Source: Caldimonas thermodepolymerans (GTDB lineage: Bacteria > Pseudomonadota > Gammaproteobacteria > Burkholderiales > Burkholderiaceae_C). From it: DNA of 64,000 bases. Shown piece after piece: positions 18,559-27,637 of this stretch (its first letter is position 1; each line of letters begins with the position of its first letter). The DNA is taken from positions 1,612,001 to 1,676,000 of the forward strand of contig NZ_CP064338.1 of NCBI RefSeq assembly GCF_015476235.1, in the 5' to 3' direction. The notes below the pieces were generated by a model, which ran no database searches, was not told the DNA's origin, and was given only the letters and a program-made list of their open reading frames with translations. A program made the position numbers and the translations under genes.

Positions 18559-19683
18559 ATGCGCAGACGTGCCTTTCTCGCCACTGCAGCGGCGGCCGCG
18601 GTGCTGCCGGTGACGGCTCGGGCCGAGCCGGGCGTGAGCGACAACGAGATCCTGCTGGGCCAGACCGGCATTCTCGAAGGGCCGCTGGGGGTACCGGTCA
18701 AGGTGTTCCTGTCCGGCGCCCAACTGGCGTTCAACGACGCCAACGAACAGGGTGGCATCCACGGGCGCAGGCTGCGACTCGTCTCCCTGGACGACGACCT
18801 GAAGCCCGACCGCGCGGTGGCGAACTACCGCAAGCTGCTCGACGAGCACAAGGTGTTTGCCTTCTTCGGCTGCGTGGGCTCGGGCACGACCGCGGCCGCG
18901 GCCGGCCTGCTGCGCGAAAGCGGGGCGCCGCTGGTCTCGCCCTACGCGGTGGCGGACTCGGCGCGCGCGCGCACCGAGGGCGTCGCGTACTACACCCGCG
19001 CCTCGCTGGGCCGGGAGGCCGAGGTGCTGGTGCGGCACCTGACCACCATCGGGATCACGCGCATCGCGGTGGCCCACCTCAACAACCCCGGCGGCACCGA
19101 GGTGCTGTCGCTGATCAACGCCGCGCTGGAGCGGCACGGGCACAAGGTGGTGTCGTCGGCGCCGATCCACGACGACGGCGGCAACGCGGCCGCTGCGGCG
19201 CGCACGCTGCTGGAGGGCCGGCCGCAGGCGGTGATCATGTACCTGGGCGGCACGCTGGCGGCCGAGGTGATGAAGGCGGTGTGGGCTGCGGGTGGCGTGG
19301 CCAGTTTCTACGGCATGTCCATCGTGCCGGGCGAGGTGACGGCCCGGGTGCTGGGCGAGCGCACGCGCGGCCTGGCGATCTCGCAGGTCACGCCCTACCC
19401 GTGGGGCGAGGTCGATCCGCTGCTGCGCCGCTACCAGCGAGCCGCGGCGGCGGCCAACGTGCCGGTCGGCTACCTCAGCATGGAAGGCTTCCTGGGCGGC
19501 CAGGTGATGGTCGAGGCGCTGCGGCGCTGCGGGCGGGACCTCACCCGCGCCAAGCTGCACGCGGCCTTGCGCAACCTCAGGATCCGCCTGGGCGGCATGG
19601 ACATCGACTTCACGGGCGGCTACAACGGCTCGCGGTTCGTGGAGCTGGTGCAGGTGAGCTACGACGGGCGGTTCGTGCGTTGA
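18559..19683 (+). CDS. Second Liv-type ABC substrate-binding protein, Tat signal
   Basis: A 374-residue periplasmic binding protein of the Leu/Ile/Val type. The start at 18559 gives MRRRAFLATAAAAAVLPVTA, a twin-arginine signal (RRAFL) followed by a hydrophobic stretch and ARA cleavage site; an upstream in-frame start would put extra residues before it. The mature part has ILLGQTGILEGPLGV, FFGCVGSGTTAAAAGLL and PYAVADSAR. No permease or ATPase genes accompany it, so it may feed the LivHMGF importer upstream with another ligand, or act alone. Ligand unknown. Confidence 0.82.
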   Translation: MRRRAFLATAAAAAVLPVTARAEPGVSDNEILLGQTGILEGPLGVPVKVFLSGAQLAFNDANEQGGIHGRRLRLVSLDDDLKPDRAVANYRKLLDEHKVFAFFGCVGSGTTAAAAGLLRESGAPLVSPYAVADSARARTEGVAYYTRASLGREAEVLVRHLTTIGITRIAVAHLNNPGGTEVLSLINAALERHGHKVVSSAPIHDDGGNAAAAARTLLEGRPQAVIMYLGGTLAAEVMKAVWAAGGVASFYGMSIVPGEVTARVLGERTRGLAISQVTPYPWGEVDPLLRRYQRAAAAANVPVGYLSMEGFLGGQVMVEALRRCGRDLTRAKLHAALRNLRIRLGGMDIDFTGGYNGSRFVELVQVSYDGRFVR

Positions 19684-19804
19684 GGGCGGGCCGCGTAGGA
19701 CGCGGCTGACGGCTTCGGTGCCCGGCGCCGACACCGGTGGCCGGGCGGCCGGGCCAGCATGAAGACGTGGTGGACTCCACCGACTTCTTCTTGCGAGGCC
19801 GATC

Positions 19805-20011
19805 ATGTTCAAGACCGCACAGGACCGCATCCTGTACAGCCAGGCTGTTGAGTACATCGAGCAGGGGCGCAGCGACCTGGTCCCGCCCCAGGCGCTGGAC
19901 GACTACCTGCGCCAGGGCCTGCTGACCCGCGACGGCGGCGCGTTGGCGCTGAGCGAGGCGGGCCGCCGGGAATACAGGGTGGCCCGGGACGAGCGCACGG
20001 CCGAAGGCTGA
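19805..20011 (+). CDS. Small hypothetical protein
   Basis: A 68-residue acidic protein beginning MFKTAQDRILYSQAVEYIEQ. It has no signal peptide or membrane segment and is probably all-helical with a possible winged turn (LRQGLLTRDGGALALSEAGRREY resembles the wing of a small helix-turn-helix protein, quoted as an impression only). A GAGG ribosome site lies about 9 nt upstream. It stands alone between the binding-protein gene and the convergent tagF. Coding is likely but not proven. Confidence 0.5.
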   Translation: MFKTAQDRILYSQAVEYIEQGRSDLVPPQALDDYLRQGLLTRDGGALALSEAGRREYRVARDERTAEG

Positions 20012-20022
20012 GCGCGCGCACC

Positions 20023-20040
20023 CGGGCACTCACGTGCCCG
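20023..20040. terminator. Hairpin between convergent genes
   Basis: CGGGCAC (20023-20029) pairs with GTGCCCG (20034-20040) across a 4-nt loop, covering the tagF stop codon. It lacks a U tract and is only a possible bidirectional terminator. Confidence 0.35.
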
Positions 20041-20758
20041 CGGTGAGCATCCCGGCGTAGGCCTCCGGCGCGGGCATCCCCTGGAAGGCGCGCACCAGCG
20101 TCGCGCCGGAGGGCAGGGGGGCCCACCAGAGCGTGGCGCCGCGCAGGTAGTGGGTGGTCAGGTCGCGCGCCAGCGCGTCGATGGCCGTGCCCGGCCCGGG
20201 CACCGTGAGCGGGCGACCCTGCTGGAACACCTCGGCCCACGCGACGTTGACGCTGCCGTCGTCCAGCGCCTGCGCCAGGCCGGGCGGGGGCGGGGCGGCC
20301 GCCAGCAATTCCTCGAACTGCTCCTGCGTGAAGCGGGTGTCCAGCACCTGGGGCAGCGCCTGCTGCACGTAGGCGTACCAGGGCGTGCCCGTCTGCAGCT
20401 CGCGCAGCAGGCCGCGTGCATAGGGCACCTGGGTGTACACCGTGAGGGGAAAGTAGCGGCCGACGCGGTCGACGCTGGACATCAGCACGCCCGCGTACGG
20501 TGCGTCGCCGACCACCCCGGGAAAGAACGCGAAGCTCCACAGCGGCGCGCCGAGATAGGCGTGGGTCCAGTCGCCCTGCAGCTGCGCGCGGCTGGCGGTC
20601 ATCGCGCGCTGCAGCCAGGCGTCGAGCAGGGCGTTGAACTGCTCGTTGCCGCGCCGGTGCGCGAAGTCGCCCAGCGCAGGCAGCTTGCCGTACCAGGCGG
20701 GCGCCTGCGACGGCGTGCCTCCGGTGCCCGTGGCCAGCCAGGCTTCCAGTCCGCTCAT
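20030..20758 (-). CDS. tagF: Type VI secretion accessory protein TagF
   Basis: A 242-residue protein with the TagF signature AWYGKLPALGDFAHRR near the N-terminus, then LWSFAFFPGVVG and a VGRYFPLTV block. TagF proteins act as post-translational brakes on T6SS assembly; in Pseudomonas aeruginosa it works beside the PpkA/PppA/Fha pathway, whose Fha and PppA members are encoded at 50951-53562. The start MSGLEAW at 20758 overlaps the tssM stop (ATGA), so the long frame extending further upstream is not used. It is the last gene of the leftward tssJKLM-tagF operon. Confidence 0.88.
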   Translation of the reverse strand: MSGLEAWLATGTGGTPSQAPAWYGKLPALGDFAHRRGNEQFNALLDAWLQRAMTASRAQLQGDWTHAYLGAPLWSFAFFPGVVGDAPYAGVLMSSVDRVGRYFPLTVYTQVPYARGLLRELQTGTPWYAYVQQALPQVLDTRFTQEQFEELLAAAPPPPGLAQALDDGSVNVAWAEVFQQGRPLTVPGPGTAIDALARDLTTHYLRGATLWWAPLPSGATLVRAFQGMPAPEAYAGMLTAGT

Positions 20759-23700
20759 AGCTTGCCGGGGCAGCTGAAGCTGGACAGCTCGCTCATCCGG
20801 AACGGGTTGAGCACGCTGCTGGTGGTCACCTCGAACACCGCACGGCGTCCGTCGACGCTGAACACCGCGCGGAAGCGCTCGGGCTGCCCGGTGCCCTCGA
20901 TCTGGACCCGGTCGAACATGCGGAACAGGGCCCAGGGGCCTTCGAACACCGCGCCGGACGAGCCCGACGCCGAGGGCGGCGACAGCTGGATGCGTACCTG
21001 CCCGCGCCCGCCGGTGCCGGGCCACTGCACGGTGGTCGGCACCGCCGGACCGTGGGCGTAGCGCACGATCTGGCCGTCGACGTCGAGGATGAACTGGGTG
21101 ATCGCGGCATCCATCTCGACCGGCTTGAACTCCAGGCGCAGGCCGGGCTGGTTGCCGCCGGCGCGGAAGAAGGTGTCACGGATCGCCTGCGCGCGCTGGA
21201 ACTGCGCCAGCGCCGCCGAATCGCGCGAGCCGCCCATCATGCCGCCGCCCACCTCGCGGAAACGCCACGGCCGCGTGCTGGTGTCGACGAAGGCGAGCAG
21301 GTTGCGCTGGAAGAAGTCGTCCAGCAGCCCGCCCGGCGCGAACAGGCGCGCGAAGTCGTCCTGCGTGACGTCGCGGTTGCTGCCGCGTGCGAACGGGTAG
21401 CGGCCTTCGATCGCCTGGCGGCAGAACTCGACGATGTTCGCCTGCATCTGGTTGCTCAGGTGGTCGCGGGTGGCGCCCAACGCCTGGGTGATGCCGGCCG
21501 TCACCGCCTGGTTCATCAGTGCGCGCACCGGTTCGGGCGCGCGGCCGGCTTCGGCGCGCACCTTGTTCGGCACGTCGCTGGGCGGCGGAGCGCCGCCACC
21601 GCGCACCGCGGTCTCGGTGGCGGTCATCAGCGTGTAGAGCTCGTTGAGCAGCTGCATCGTGCCGTCCATCGGGGCCGGCTGGCCCTGCGCCGGGGCGAGC
21701 ACGTAGCGGCGCAAGGCCTCGAAGCGGTCGTCGACCAGGCTCTCGATGCGCTGCGGCAGGGCCGAGGCGCCGGGCTCCTGCCGGTCGCCACCCAGCAGGC
21801 GCGCCAGGCTCTCGCGGGTTTCCGAGACGCGGTCGCGCACGGTGCTGGTGGTGCGCTCCAGCGTGTTGCCGTCGATCTTCTCGCCAAGCGTGGTCTCCTT
21901 GACGATGGCGCGCAGCAGCGGCGGCAGCGGCGAGTCGGGCGCGGAGAGCGTGCGCACCAGCTGGATGGTGTCGGTCAGGGTGCCGCGGTTGGCCAGCCGG
22001 ATGTCGTTGATGAAGAACTCCCAGACCCGGGCGTAGTCTTCCAGGTACAGCCGCTTCACGTCGGACATCAGCCGCGCCAGGCCCTGCGCGTCGCGCAGCG
22101 TGGCGCTGCGCTGCTGCTCCGACAGCCCCAGCACCCAGCCTTCCTCCTCGAACAGCTGGCGCGCGACGCGGTCGGCCTGGGCCTGGAAGGCCTTGTGGTA
22201 GCCGTCGTAGGTGTACAGGCCCGGCACGCCCTTGGTCAGCGGCTCGCCGCTGGCACGGGTGAACACCAGCCCGGCGGCCGGCCCGGCGGCCTTGGTGATC
22301 TTGAACTCGGGGATGTCCGCGCCGACGCCCACGCGCTTGAGGCGGTTGTAGACGCGCTGGGCCAGCGACATGCGCTGCAGCGCGGCGCGCGACTGCTCCA
22401 CCAGCGCCTTGTCCTGCGGCAGCGGCGACATCACCACGCCGCGGTCCAGCAGCACGTCGAGGTGGGCTTCCAGCTCGGCGCGCTGCTCGTTGCCGACCTC
22501 GCGCGGCAGGGTCGTTTCCCAGTCGGCCAGCACCAGGTCCTTGAGGTCGGCGGCCGAATAGTGCTCACTGTCGTAGAGCATCACGTAGGCCTTGAGCGCC
22601 TCGTACATCAGCTCGGGGTTGCGGTTCTGCGCCGAGCGCAGCAGGTCCTCGATGCGGCGGGCCACCTTGGGCAGCATCGCGTCGTCGAGCAGGCGCTGGT
22701 AGGCGGCGCGGGCGGCGGCGTCGACCTTGTCGCCCTGGAACAGGCCGAACTGCATGCTGGCCGGCGCGCTCAGGTCCGGTCGCACCGGATCGACGATGGC
22801 CAGCCGGCGCAGCTCGTTGAGCGCCGGCAGCAGCTGCAGCACGTCCGCGCCGGTGCCCGGGTCGATGGCCTGCACGGTCTGCGCGGCCGGCGCGATGCGC
22901 TGCTCGACCGCGGCGAGGTACTGCCGGTTGTTGACGTAGCTGACGCCCCAGGCCGCCAGCAGCCCGACGCCCAGCACGGCGATCGCCACGTAGGCGGCGC
23001 GGTACAGCCAGGTGCGCCGGCGTTCCCACTTCAGGTTGGTGCCGGCGAGCTCCGCCTCCTGGAAGATCACGCCCTTGAGCGTGCGGGTCAGGAAGTAGCT
23101 GCGCCCGGTGGACTTCTGCGGCGGCAACGCGCGGCGCTCGACCTTGAAGCTGCGCGCCAGCACGCCCATGATGCGGTCGATCGGGGAGTCTTCCTGCGTG
23201 CCGCTGGTGAAGTACACGCCGCGCAGCAGGATGGGCTGGTCGAACTTCGAGGCGGCGAAGGCGTTGACCAGGAACTCGCCCAGCACCTCGCGCAGCGCGG
23301 TGAACTGCTGCGGGAAGCTGTAGACCAGCGCGCGGCGCTGCGGGTCGCGTTCGGCCTCCAGGCGTTCCAGCGATCCCTCGAACAGGCGCTTGGACAGCAG
23401 GGCGAACTCGCTCTCGAAGGTCGTGCCGAGCGCCTCCTTCTCGAGGGCCGGGGCCTGGTCCTGGTAGGGCAGGGTGAAGCCCAGCACCTGCTGGCGCTCC
23501 TCCTTGCCGAGGTGGTCGAAGTACTCGATGAAGCCGGGCAGCAGGTCGGTCTTGGTCACCAGCAGGTAGACCGGGATGCGCACGCCCAGCTGCTGGTACA
23601 GCTCCTGCACGCGCTGGCGCACGGTCTGCGCGTAGCGCTCGCGCTCGGGTGCGGGGTGCGACAGCATGTCCGGGACGCTGATCGTCACCAGCACCCCGTT

Positions 23701-24366
23701 GATCGGCCGGCGCGGGCGATGGCGGCGCAGCAGCTGCAGGAAGCCGGTCCAGGCGGTGGCGTCGTCCTGCTGGCTGCTGTCCTGGGTGGTGTAGCGGCCG
23801 GCGGTGTCGAGCAGGATGGCCTCGTTGGTGAACCACCAGTCGCAGTTGCGCGTGCCGCCCACGCCGCGGATCGCTTCCTTGCCGAACCTGTCGGCCAGCG
23901 GGAACTCCAGCCCCGAGTTGATCAGCGCGGTGGTCTTGCCCGAGCCGGGCGCGCCGATGATCACGTACCAGGGCAGGTGGTACAGGTAGCCGCGGCCGAA
24001 GCGGCCGGCCTGGCCAGCCAGGCGGGATTTCCTCAGCGTCTCGAGTGCCTCCTTGAAGCGGCCTGCGATCACCTCGACTTCCTGCGCGCCGGCGCTGGGC
24101 GCGGGTGCCTGGGCGGCCTGCTGCGCGAAGCCCTGCACCAGCCGCTCGCTGGCCTTGCGCGCGCGCCAGGCCGTCCACGCCTGCTTGCCGACCACGAACA
24201 GGGCGACGAGCACGATCAGCCCGGCGCGCGCCAGCGTGCCCTCGAGCGGGTGCCAGGCGCCGATGGCCAGCAGCGGGCCGACGATCCAGATGACCGCAGC
24301 CAGGGCCAGCAGACCCAGCGCGAGCATCACCCAACGGTTGAAGATCCAGCCGAACAGCTTCTTCAT
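20755..24366 (-). CDS. tssM: Type VI secretion inner-membrane protein TssM (IcmF)
   Basis: A 1203-residue component of the TssJLM membrane complex that spans the envelope. Two N-terminal hydrophobic segments (about residues 13-36 and 46-60) precede a cytoplasmic P-loop domain with Walker A GAPGSGKTT (138-146) and a DTAGRY switch. A further membrane segment (AAYVAIAVLGVGLLAAWGV, about 450-470) leads to the large periplasmic domain that meets TssJ. A GAGGAAAG ribosome site precedes the ATG. It lies 24 bp after tssL. Confidence 0.95.
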   Translation of the reverse strand: MKKLFGWIFNRWVMLALGLLALAAVIWIVGPLLAIGAWHPLEGTLARAGLIVLVALFVVGKQAWTAWRARKASERLVQGFAQQAAQAPAPSAGAQEVEVIAGRFKEALETLRKSRLAGQAGRFGRGYLYHLPWYVIIGAPGSGKTTALINSGLEFPLADRFGKEAIRGVGGTRNCDWWFTNEAILLDTAGRYTTQDSSQQDDATAWTGFLQLLRRHRPRRPINGVLVTISVPDMLSHPAPERERYAQTVRQRVQELYQQLGVRIPVYLLVTKTDLLPGFIEYFDHLGKEERQQVLGFTLPYQDQAPALEKEALGTTFESEFALLSKRLFEGSLERLEAERDPQRRALVYSFPQQFTALREVLGEFLVNAFAASKFDQPILLRGVYFTSGTQEDSPIDRIMGVLARSFKVERRALPPQKSTGRSYFLTRTLKGVIFQEAELAGTNLKWERRRTWLYRAAYVAIAVLGVGLLAAWGVSYVNNRQYLAAVEQRIAPAAQTVQAIDPGTGADVLQLLPALNELRRLAIVDPVRPDLSAPASMQFGLFQGDKVDAAARAAYQRLLDDAMLPKVARRIEDLLRSAQNRNPELMYEALKAYVMLYDSEHYSAADLKDLVLADWETTLPREVGNEQRAELEAHLDVLLDRGVVMSPLPQDKALVEQSRAALQRMSLAQRVYNRLKRVGVGADIPEFKITKAAGPAAGLVFTRASGEPLTKGVPGLYTYDGYHKAFQAQADRVARQLFEEEGWVLGLSEQQRSATLRDAQGLARLMSDVKRLYLEDYARVWEFFINDIRLANRGTLTDTIQLVRTLSAPDSPLPPLLRAIVKETTLGEKIDGNTLERTTSTVRDRVSETRESLARLLGGDRQEPGASALPQRIESLVDDRFEALRRYVLAPAQGQPAPMDGTMQLLNELYTLMTATETAVRGGGAPPPSDVPNKVRAEAGRAPEPVRALMNQAVTAGITQALGATRDHLSNQMQANIVEFCRQAIEGRYPFARGSNRDVTQDDFARLFAPGGLLDDFFQRNLLAFVDTSTRPWRFREVGGGMMGGSRDSAALAQFQRAQAIRDTFFRAGGNQPGLRLEFKPVEMDAAITQFILDVDGQIVRYAHGPAVPTTVQWPGTGGRGQVRIQLSPPSASGSSGAVFEGPWALFRMFDRVQIEGTGQPERFRAVFSVDGRRAVFEVTTSSVLNPFRMSELSSFSCPGKL

Positions 24367-24390
24367 GGGTCTTTCCTCGGCGCGGCAGGC

Positions 24391-25689
24391 TCAACCGGCC
24401 TGCTGGCTCACGAACACGGTGATCTCGACGCGCCGGTTCTTCGCGCGGTTGGCCGGCGTGTCGTTCGGCGCGACCGGCTCGCTCTCGGCCCGGCCTTCGG
24501 CCAGCAGGCGCTGCGGCTGGGTGATCTTGCGCGAGAGCAGGGCGGCGACCGACCTGGCCCGTTCCTGCGACAGGTGCCAGTTGGACGGAAAGCGCGCCGA
24601 GCGGATCGGCACGTTGTCGGTGTGGCCGGTGACCAGCACCTTGCCCTGCACCGAGTTGAGTGCATCGGCGATGCGCAGCATCAGCGGCTCGCGCTCCTCG
24701 GCCAGCGTCGCGCTGCCAGGGGCGAACAGCCCGTCGCCGCGCAGGGTGACGATGCTGCGGTCGTCGAAGTCGCGCACCTCGACCAGCCCCTGCTGGATTT
24801 CCGGTGCGAGGAACTGCGCCAGCCGTGGCCGCTGCGCGGGCACCGGGGCGGGCAGCTGCATCGGCCGTGCCTTGATCGCGGTGATCGACGAGAACAGCGG
24901 GTCGGAGCTACGGTTGAGCGCGTAGCTGAAGCCGGTGTAGCCGGCCACCAGCACGATGCCGACCACCGCGGAGAAGATCCACAGCGGCATCGCGGTCGAC
25001 CACTTGCGCTTGGGCAGCACCGCGGGGGCCCAGTGCTGCGACAGCGCCGGCTCGTAGTTGCCGCGCTGGCGGCGGATCAGCTGCGCCAGCCGCTCGCGCA
25101 GCACCTGCAGTTCGCTGCGGCCGTTCTCGATGACGCGGTAGCGGCCCTCGAAACCCAGCGTGATGCAGGTGTAGATCAGCTCCAGCAGGTCGAGATTGTC
25201 GCCCGGGTTCTGTGCCAGCCGGGTCAGCAGCTGGAACACCTTCTCGCCGCCCCAGGCCTCGTTGTGGAACATCACCAGCAGGCTGTGCCGGCCCCACACG
25301 CCCGAGCCGCCCCAGGGGGTGCTGGCGGCGGTCTCGTCCAGCACCGTGCACAGGATGTAGCGCGCGGCGATGACCTTCTCGTTGGCGATGCCGGCGGCGC
25401 GCGCCGCCTGCTCGAACTGGCGGATGCCCTGCGCGAGGTTGTCGCGCAGCCCGGCCACGTCCTGGTGGACCGTGATCGTGCGCATCTGCGGGATCAGGTT
25501 CAGCAGCGGGTTGGCCGCGGCGATCAGCGGGTTGAAGCCGCTCGGGTGGTAGGCGATGTCCTGCGCCGGTTCACGGTTGAAGCCGTGCAGTCCGGCCGGT
25601 GCGGCCACCGTCGGGCGCGCGCCCGGGGTGGGCATCACGAAGGTCTGTCCGGCATCGAATCCGGCGAAGGGGTCTTGGGAGGGGCTCAT
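24391..25689 (-). CDS. tssL: Type VI secretion protein TssL (DotU) with OmpA-like C-terminus
   Basis: A 432-residue 'evolved' TssL. Residues about 50-215 form the cytoplasmic DotU domain (FNPLIAAANPLL, YILCTVLDETAASTPWG). One membrane helix follows (233-257), then a periplasmic OmpA/peptidoglycan-binding domain (about 305-430) with VTGHTDNVPI and NRRVEITV. The OmpA part lets TssL itself anchor the membrane complex to the cell wall; many TssL proteins lack it and use a separate TagL. A second OmpA-domain lipoprotein is encoded at 53611. Confidence 0.95.
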   Translation of the reverse strand: MSPSQDPFAGFDAGQTFVMPTPGARPTVAAPAGLHGFNREPAQDIAYHPSGFNPLIAAANPLLNLIPQMRTITVHQDVAGLRDNLAQGIRQFEQAARAAGIANEKVIAARYILCTVLDETAASTPWGGSGVWGRHSLLVMFHNEAWGGEKVFQLLTRLAQNPGDNLDLLELIYTCITLGFEGRYRVIENGRSELQVLRERLAQLIRRQRGNYEPALSQHWAPAVLPKRKWSTAMPLWIFSAVVGIVLVAGYTGFSYALNRSSDPLFSSITAIKARPMQLPAPVPAQRPRLAQFLAPEIQQGLVEVRDFDDRSIVTLRGDGLFAPGSATLAEEREPLMLRIADALNSVQGKVLVTGHTDNVPIRSARFPSNWHLSQERARSVAALLSRKITQPQRLLAEGRAESEPVAPNDTPANRAKNRRVEITVFVSQQAG

Positions 25690-25744
25690 GTCGACTCACC
25701 TCGGATGGCGTCGTGCGGTGGCGGCAGCCGGACGCGGCGCGTGC

Positions 25745-27085
25745 TCAGCGCTCCCGGATGGCCCAGAACTCCAGTTGCAGGCCGGGGAACTCGCCGGCGA
25801 TGTGCAGGGCCATCGCACCGGACTTCTTCAGCTGCTCCCACAGGTCGCCGTGGCGCTCCAGCTCGAAGTAGTGGAAGCCGGCGTGGTAGGGGATCTCGCG
25901 GGGCGCGACCGGCAGCCCGCGCAGGCCGATGCCGGGCAGCTGCAGGTTGACCAGGTCGCGGATGCGGTCCACCGGGCCCAGCTTGACCTGGGTGGGAAAG
26001 CGCGTGCGCAGCTGCTCGCCGGGCAGCTGGGCGTTGACCGCCAGCACCAGCGCCGCGTTGGCCAGCAGCTCGCGGTCGGCGAAGGTGGCGGTGCGCACCC
26101 CGTACTTGCGGTCCACCAGCTCGATCGGAATGGCGCGCTGCTCCAGCACCGTGCCCAGCAGCGCACGCAGCTCGGCCATGACCTCGCCGAAGCAGTGCTC
26201 CAGGTCGTCGTGCGCGTAGGCGGGCATCGGCCGCGGACGGCGCGTCGGGCTGCCGAAGACGGCCAGGTCACCGGCGGCTTCCAGGCAGGTGCGGTACAGC
26301 AGCTCGGGGTGCACCTGGTACAGCGTGGCGAGGTGGGAGAACACCGGCTCGTGGCGGTTGACGCATTGCAGCATCAGGAAGTCGGCGATCTCCGCGACGC
26401 CGCCGGCGCCCGGCTTGCCCAGGCGCGCGGCGAGCGCCTCGCCGCGCTGCGCCATCAGGGCCTGGACTTCCCGGGCATAGCCGGCCAGGCGCGGCTGGCC
26501 GGCGATGGCCAGCATCGGCGGGATGTAGTTGCGGTCGACCAGCAGCTGGTTGTCGGCCTTGCGCTCGATGACGCGCACCACGCCGGCGGCCTGGTAGGCC
26601 TGGGTGGCGTCGCGCTGCAGCATCAGGCGCGCGTTGAGGTCGCCCACCTGGATGTCGGCCACGTTCTCCGCATCGCTGGTGCTGTCCTGCGCCTGCAGGT
26701 TGCGCGCGTGGTAGCGCAGCAGCGCGGCGTCGGCTTCGTCGTCATAGCCCGATTCCTGCACGCCGGGGCGCCGGCTCGGCAGCGCGAGCACGACCAGCGC
26801 GTCCTTGGCGTCGGCCGGCACGTCGAACGCCGGCGGCAGCGGGTCGTGGGCCGGCGCGTCGATCGGCGTGCCGTCGGGGAACACGCCGCGCACCTTCAGC
26901 AGCTGCACGCGTCCGAGCATCAGCGCGGCGTCGTCAAGTTCCAGGTCCAGCCAGCCCCAGCGGTAGGCGGCGCTGCTGGCCACGCGCTGTTCCACCCAGC
27001 GCTCGATGTGACGGTCCTGTTGCTGGAAGTGCTGCGGCTGGAGGAACATGCCCTCCGTCCATACGACCCGACGAAAACTCGACAT
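25745..27085 (-). CDS. tssK: Type VI secretion baseplate protein TssK
   Basis: A 446-residue baseplate protein that links the TssEFG baseplate to the TssLM membrane complex. It begins MSSFRRVVWTEGMFLQPQHF, the diagnostic TssK opening; this fixes the start at 27085 although an in-frame GTG lies 36 bp upstream. The middle holds NGAI-type beta-rich core segments (RDYIPPMLAIAG-like DRNYIPPMLAIAG) and the C-terminal domain includes HYFELERHGDLWEQL. It lies between tssJ and tssL on the minus strand with gaps of 78 and 55 bp. Confidence 0.95.
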   Translation of the reverse strand: MSSFRRVVWTEGMFLQPQHFQQQDRHIERWVEQRVASSAAYRWGWLDLELDDAALMLGRVQLLKVRGVFPDGTPIDAPAHDPLPPAFDVPADAKDALVVLALPSRRPGVQESGYDDEADAALLRYHARNLQAQDSTSDAENVADIQVGDLNARLMLQRDATQAYQAAGVVRVIERKADNQLLVDRNYIPPMLAIAGQPRLAGYAREVQALMAQRGEALAARLGKPGAGGVAEIADFLMLQCVNRHEPVFSHLATLYQVHPELLYRTCLEAAGDLAVFGSPTRRPRPMPAYAHDDLEHCFGEVMAELRALLGTVLEQRAIPIELVDRKYGVRTATFADRELLANAALVLAVNAQLPGEQLRTRFPTQVKLGPVDRIRDLVNLQLPGIGLRGLPVAPREIPYHAGFHYFELERHGDLWEQLKKSGAMALHIAGEFPGLQLEFWAIRER

Positions 27086-27163
27086 GGATCCGGTCCCGGG
27101 TTGGTTGGTACTGCTCGTCACAGGCGGTCGTGCCCGATCACGCGATGGCGGATGCGGGGGCCT

Positions 27164-27637
27164 TCATTCGGGCACGGCCGAGATCTCGACCGCGCGCGCG
27201 CCCGCCCGGACCTGCACCACCTGGGCCTTGCCCGGATGCAGCGCCGTCACCGCGCGCCAGCGCGAGCGCTCCAGGTCGCGGTACGCGGCCAGCACCGCGA
27301 GGTAGCGCGTGTCCGGCCTGGCTTCGCGCTTCAAGGTCAACGACTGCCCGGGCTGCAGCACGAACTCGTCGCGTGCGTTCAGGTCGGCGGCGAGCGTTTC
27401 GCGGTCCTTGTCGAACAGGGAGAAGAAGTCGGCGGACTCGAAGGCCGCGGGCGTCTTGAGCTCGTACAGGCGCACCATCACCGGCGAGGGACGGTAGCGC
27501 GCGTCAGGGTTCACCTGCGCATCGCCGGACATGCGGATGTCCAGTCGCGCGGGCTTCGGGCTGCCGGCACAGCCCCACAGCGCTGCGGCACACGCCACGA
27601 GGGATATCCATTTCAGCAGGCCCGTTCGTTGTCGCAT
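27164..27637 (-). CDS. tssJ: Type VI secretion outer-membrane lipoprotein TssJ
   Basis: A 157-residue lipoprotein. The signal peptide MRQRTGLLKWISLVACAAAL ends at a WGC lipobox, with Cys23 lipidated. The mature domain is the small beta-sandwich typical of TssJ: NARYRPSPVMVRLYEL-type opening (NPDARYRPSPVMVRLYEL), then SADFFSLFDKD. It tethers the periplasmic TssM domain to the outer membrane. The start at 27637 is the first giving a proper signal peptide. It is the first gene of the leftward T6SS operon. Confidence 0.92.
   Translation of the reverse strand: MRQRTGLLKWISLVACAAALWGCAGSPKPARLDIRMSGDAQVNPDARYRPSPVMVRLYELKTPAAFESADFFSLFDKDRETLAADLNARDEFVLQPGQSLTLKREARPDTRYLAVLAAYRDLERSRWRAVTALHPGKAQVVQVRAGARAVEISAVPE

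Noticed and set aside
20030-21025. TagF with an 89-residue N-terminal extension
   Set aside because: The extra residues are tssM antiphase sequence; the ATG overlapping the tssM stop gives the normal TagF start.
21052-25950. A 1600-codon plus-strand open frame opposite tssM and tssL
   Set aside because: Shadow of the GC-rich codon pattern of tssM and tssL; composition is His/Gln/Arg/Ala-rich without conserved motifs.
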